A stretch of 64,000 nucleotides of DNA from an uncultured Sphaerochaeta sp. (GTDB lineage: Bacteria; Spirochaetota; Spirochaetia; Sphaerochaetales; Sphaerochaetaceae). Where the stretch lies: assembly GCF_963677315.1 (NCBI RefSeq), contig NZ_OY781939.1:1736001-1800000 (forward strand), in the 5' to 3' direction. Each line of letters begins with the position of its first letter. Within the stretch, counting starts at the first letter, position 1. The position numbers were made by a program, and so were the translations under genes. The notes under the pieces are model-generated. The model searched no databases, was not told the DNA's origin, and worked only from the letters and a program-made list of their open reading frames with translations. Below, one piece after another: positions 61,099-64,000 of the stretch.

Positions 61099-61859
61099 GT
61101 ACGCAGATGGACAAAATGAAACTAAGAACACAGGCAGAACAAATACGAAAGTATGTAGGAGAGGATTCAACATCTCCCATTGATATCTTTTCCCTGGTCA
61201 GGGGAATTCCTACAGTAACCTTGGTAATATACCCTTTTGGTGAATATATCAGCGGGGCCTGTATAAAAAGTCCTACATCAGCAGTTATTGCCATTAATTC
61301 AACACAAACACTCGGAAGACAACGATTCTCTCTTGCTCATGAAATCTATCACTATTTCTTCAACCAAACCAAACATACCACCATTTGCCCCACAGCAATT
61401 GACTCTGGAGATATTGAGGAGAGAAATGCTGACCGATTCGCATCCTACCTCCTTGTTCCCCCTGTAGCACTTGCCGAACAGACTGCAGCACTACAGGAAA
61501 ATGCCAGAGGCACCATTACCGTCAACGATGTGGTCAGACTTGAACAGCATTTCCAGGTCAGCAGGAAAGCCATGTTATTTCGCCTGCGTGAAGAAAAACT
61601 CATTTCGCTTGCTCAATCCAGAACAATGGAACAAAACGTCAAACAATCTGCATTGAACCTAGGTTATGAACTAACACTCTATGAACCAAGGCCAAAAGAA
61701 AAGCAAAAAACAACATTGGGATATTACATTGAGAAAGTACAGAAACTGTATGAAGAAAATAAAATATCAACAGGAAAGTATGAATCCTATCTCCTCGATG
61801 CTTTCAGAGAAGACATAGTATTTGGACTTGAAAGCTCTGAGGAAGAATATGTTGACTGA
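61095..61859 (+). CDS. ImmA/IrrE-family metallopeptidase
   Basis: 254 residues. The zinc site is in F-S-L-A-H-E-I-Y-H-Y (HExxH) near 80 and the third ligand in E-E-R-N-A-D-R-F-A-S-Y-L-L-V-P. A helical C-terminus follows. GTG 61095 overlaps the XRE stop; ATG 61107 is possible. ImmA proteins cleave partner XRE repressors when triggered, here probably the product of 60763-61098. Confidence 0.88.
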   Translation: MSTQMDKMKLRTQAEQIRKYVGEDSTSPIDIFSLVRGIPTVTLVIYPFGEYISGACIKSPTSAVIAINSTQTLGRQRFSLAHEIYHYFFNQTKHTTICPTAIDSGDIEERNADRFASYLLVPPVALAEQTAALQENARGTITVNDVVRLEQHFQVSRKAMLFRLREEKLISLAQSRTMEQNVKQSALNLGYELTLYEPRPKEKQKTTLGYYIEKVQKLYEENKISTGKYESYLLDAFREDIVFGLESSEEEYVD

Positions 61860-62256
61860 TCCCATTTTTTTTGACACGGATTGCTTGTCAGCATTCTTTT
61901 GGGTCAGGCAGGAGCACATTCTCCAAATACTCTACCCAGGAAGGCTGGTGATTCCAGGCGAGACGTATACAGAGTTATCAAGGGTATCTCACCTCAAGGC
62001 ACAAGCAGATGGGATGATCAACAGGGGATGGTTACACCTTGAGTATATCTTGGTGGCTTCTCATGAATTCCATGTTTTCTCCCAGTTAAACACTCCTCAG
62101 AAAGGACATGTAGCCACCGTTGCGCAACTTGGGGACCAGAATGCACAGTTTTCCCAAGCAGGTGCTGAACGTACGGGTACGGTACCCGCTGCGATTGGCA
62201 GTCCTAGACTCTTCATAGACACCCTTGGACGTATTTCATCTATCCGCGATCTCTAG
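61849..62256 (+). pseudogene. PIN-domain protein, C-terminally truncated
   Basis: ATG 61849 (after GAGGAAG, overlapping the ImmA end by 11 bp) gives F-F-D-T-D-C-L-S-A-F-F-W-V with the first PIN acidic residue and P-G-E-T-Y-T-E-L with the next. From about residue 75 the sequence no longer resembles a PIN domain; the later acidic residues are not seen and the tail is low-quality sequence up to 62256. The ribonuclease is probably dead, with the 3' part lost in a rearrangement. Confidence 0.65.
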
Positions 62257-62627
62257 CTCCATGAGCCGTGCTGTCATCCACTCGAGCTAGCCAGCATTGA
62301 GTCTTATACAGAGTGGAACTCCTTTAGTTTCATTTCGAAAAATATGGTATCCTTGGTCTCGGTCATTAGGCTAACGCCTCCTGTTCATCTGCTAACAAAC
62401 AACATGGGGCACTCAGTGACTTTTATTCAAATCCTTAAGCAAATTGCGAACTTAATCGTACACTAACTATCTTTAGTCTTGATTCTTAAAGCATAACTAA
62501 AATTATTACGAGATTTCAGGAGACATATCGTTTACTACACATTCTTAGGCTTTTACCTTCTGGTGCAAAAGAATCTGCCCCATCAGGCATACATCCCAAC
62601 AAGGCAGATAGAGAGTTTTTCTACCAA
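62257..62627. other. convergent intergenic region, no gene or clear terminator
   Basis: 371 bp between the PIN fragment and the leftward binding-protein gene. Nothing recognisable was seen apart from AT-rich sequence. Confidence 0.45.
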
Positions 62628-63584
62628 TTACATGTATTGTGCAACATTTTCCTGTGTCAGCAATACGAAGGGAACCATGATTGATTTCTCAACAGATTTG
62701 CCCTGGATAATATCAGCACAAGCATTAACAGCTTGGATACCTTGGCCAGCAGCATCCTGGAGGATTGAACCATCAGCTTCACCAGACTGTACCATTGCCA
62801 TAGCAGTCTTGGTACCATCGATACCAATAACGACGATATCAGTTCTTCCTGCTGCATTGGTAGCACCTTTAACAGCGGTAGCCATGTCATCATTATCACA
62901 AAGAATTGCATTCAAGTCGTTGCCATACAGAGCAAGCCAGTCTTCTGCAAACTTAATGGCTTTCTCACCCTGCCATTCACCAGTCTGCTCAGCAAGCATG
63001 GTCCAGTTTGGATCACCGTCCAAAATTGCATGCAAGCCTTCGCCTCTCTGGATCTGAGCAGAGTTACCAATTACTCCCTGTAAGTGAGCATATCCACCAC
63101 CGTTAGGAAGTTTGGACTTCACGAATTCAGCCATTAGCTTTCCACCATCGACATCATTGGAACCAACGAAAGAAGCTGCAAGTTCGTCAGTGTTGTTGGT
63201 CTTTGAATTTACAACAACTACAGGAATACCATTCTCTTTTGCAGTGGTAAGAATTGGAGAACTACCTTCAGCTTCAGCTGGAGCTACGAGAATTACATCA
63301 ACTCCCATATTGATAAGGTCAGCAGTCTGGTTTACCTGCATGATGGGGTCAGTATTTCCATCAAAGCTGACGTAGTCATCGATAATGCCCTCATCTACCA
63401 ATTCCTGCAATCTTGCTTCTACAGCATCGTTCAAAGATCTTGTAAAGGTGTCAGTAGTATTTTTCATTAAATACCCTATCATAACCTTTGACTGATCTTC
63501 TTGTGTTCCAGCCGCAGTTACGACTGCCGATACGCAGACCAACACTAACATCAAAACGATCATTCGGATGGCACTTTTTTTCAT
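62628..63584 (-). CDS. ribose-type (RbsB-like) ABC sugar-binding protein
   Basis: 318 residues from ATG 63584, which follows AAAGGAG; an in-frame ATG 42 bp earlier lacks a site. The signal peptide (M-K-K-S-A-I-R-M-I-V-L-M-L-V-L-V) ends T-A-A. The mature part is a periplasmic-binding-protein-4 type: D-V-I-L-V-A-P-A-E-A-E-G, I-P-V-V-V-V-N-S-K, A-I-L-C-D-N-D-D-M-A and V-V-I-G-I-D-G-T. It follows its permease gene, whose stop is at 63637, in the leftward operon. Confidence 0.92.
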   Translation of the reverse strand: MKKSAIRMIVLMLVLVCVSAVVTAAGTQEDQSKVMIGYLMKNTTDTFTRSLNDAVEARLQELVDEGIIDDYVSFDGNTDPIMQVNQTADLINMGVDVILVAPAEAEGSSPILTTAKENGIPVVVVNSKTNNTDELAASFVGSNDVDGGKLMAEFVKSKLPNGGGYAHLQGVIGNSAQIQRGEGLHAILDGDPNWTMLAEQTGEWQGEKAIKFAEDWLALYGNDLNAILCDNDDMATAVKGATNAAGRTDIVVIGIDGTKTAMAMVQSGEADGSILQDAAGQGIQAVNACADIIQGKSVEKSIMVPFVLLTQENVAQYM

Positions 63585-63636
63585 TCTTTTCTCCTTTATT
63601 TTTCTTAATCCTTTAGAAGGATTCAAAACCCGTTAA

Positions 63637-64000
63637 TTAAGCTCTTCTCTTGTTGATGTACATATCCAACATGATTGCTCCTAGAATCAGTAAACCTTTT
63701 GCAATTGTCTGATAATAGGAACTAATCTGGAGCAGGTTCATGCTGTTATAAATAACACCGATAAACAAAATACCGATCATAACACCAGCTACGGTACTTA
63801 CACCACCAAGGAAGCTTGTTCCCCCGATAACGCCGGCAGCAATAGCATCAAGCTCATAGCCCAATCCAATGTTTGGTTGTCCAGCATTGATACGGCTTGC
63901 CATTATGACACCAGCAACACCGGTACAAAACCCCATGATGGAATAGACAGCCAATCGGATTGCAAATACATTGACACCAGAAGCAATTGCAGCATTAATA
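63637..64000 (-). CDS. ribose-type (RbsC-like) ABC permease, cut by window edge
   Basis: The C-terminal ~121 residues are present and the gene continues beyond 64000. Family blocks are A-S-R-I-N-A-G-Q-P-N-I-G-L-G-Y-E-L-D-A-I and A-A-G-V-I-G-G-T-S-F-L-G-G-V-S-T-V, followed by two membrane helices and a K-R-R-A end. It is the membrane subunit for the adjacent binding protein. An ATPase gene (RbsA type) is expected to the right. Confidence 0.92.
   Translation of the reverse strand, partial: INAAIASGVNVFAIRLAVYSIMGFCTGVAGVIMASRINAGQPNIGLGYELDAIAAGVIGGTSFLGGVSTVAGVMIGILFIGVIYNSMNLLQISSYYQTIAKGLLILGAIMLDMYINKRRA

Noticed and set aside
1..64000. tRNA or rRNA genes
   Set aside because: No T-loop/CCA-type or conserved rRNA stretches were noticed; not excluded without a covariance search.

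Overview
The window looks like a chromosome segment of a free-living, sugar-fermenting spirochaete close to Sphaerochaeta. This is an inference from gene content: many carbohydrate ABC operons that lack an ATPase gene, solute-binding proteins whose signal peptides end in an F-A-(A/G)-G-type junction, TRAP transporters, and a moderate-to-low G+C content. No rRNA, tRNA or CRISPR array was seen.

Region 1 (1-6.3 kb): the cut-off 5' end of a TRAP binding-protein gene is divergent from two overlapping PucR/CdaR-type regulators. The first regulator is a fusion whose C-terminal half is itself a cytoplasmic TRAP (DctP) binding domain. A diguanylate cyclase and a GFA-family zinc protein follow. A second copy of the GFA gene with one zinc cysteine lost lies at 23.0 kb, and remnants of GGDEF genes lie next to both copies.

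Region 2 (6.3-21.9 kb): two back-to-back clusters resemble fructosamine (Amadori product, frl) utilisation operons. The minus-strand cluster has FrlB-like SIS deglycase, FrlD-like kinase, binding protein, two permeases, FrlC-like epimerase and a second SIS deglycase. A GntR/UTRA regulator sits between the clusters. The plus-strand cluster has two permeases, a 2-hydroxyacid dehydrogenase, a third SIS deglycase, binding protein, AEC exporter, a clear FrlD and a FadR-type regulator.

Region 3 (23.7-31.5 kb): a TRAP operon (dctP-dctQ-dctM, GntR, IolB-like isomerase, AlsE-like epimerase) is followed by an intact IS66-family element. The element has GTAA ends and a perfect 8-bp target duplication, and it landed at the 5' edge of the operon's own terminator hairpin.

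Region 4 (31.8-37.7 kb): a sugar ABC operon with ROK kinase, SIS isomerase/deaminase-like protein and RpiR regulator.

Region 5 (38.1-49.8 kb): a defence/toxin island with SIR2-HerA, an AbiE pair whose toxin is frameshifted, an AbiL-like ATPase plus RloB pair, a DUF4143-type ATPase, HipBA and an orphan AbiEi. A fragment of a second AbiL copy and sets of palindromic promoter repeats are also present.

Region 6 (49.7-55.6 kb): AraC regulator, ABC importer and GH127 beta-L-arabinofuranosidase for arabinofuranoside uptake and cleavage.

Region 7 (55.8-62.3 kb): a second toxin/regulator island with XRE-ImmA, a second HipBA, a second DUF4143 ATPase flanked by ~110-bp direct repeats carrying a repeated operator-like motif, and an XRE / ImmA / truncated-PIN triad. 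The window ends in a ribose-type ABC operon (binding protein, cut-off permease). All functional statements rest on reading motifs and remembered families; no database search was run.
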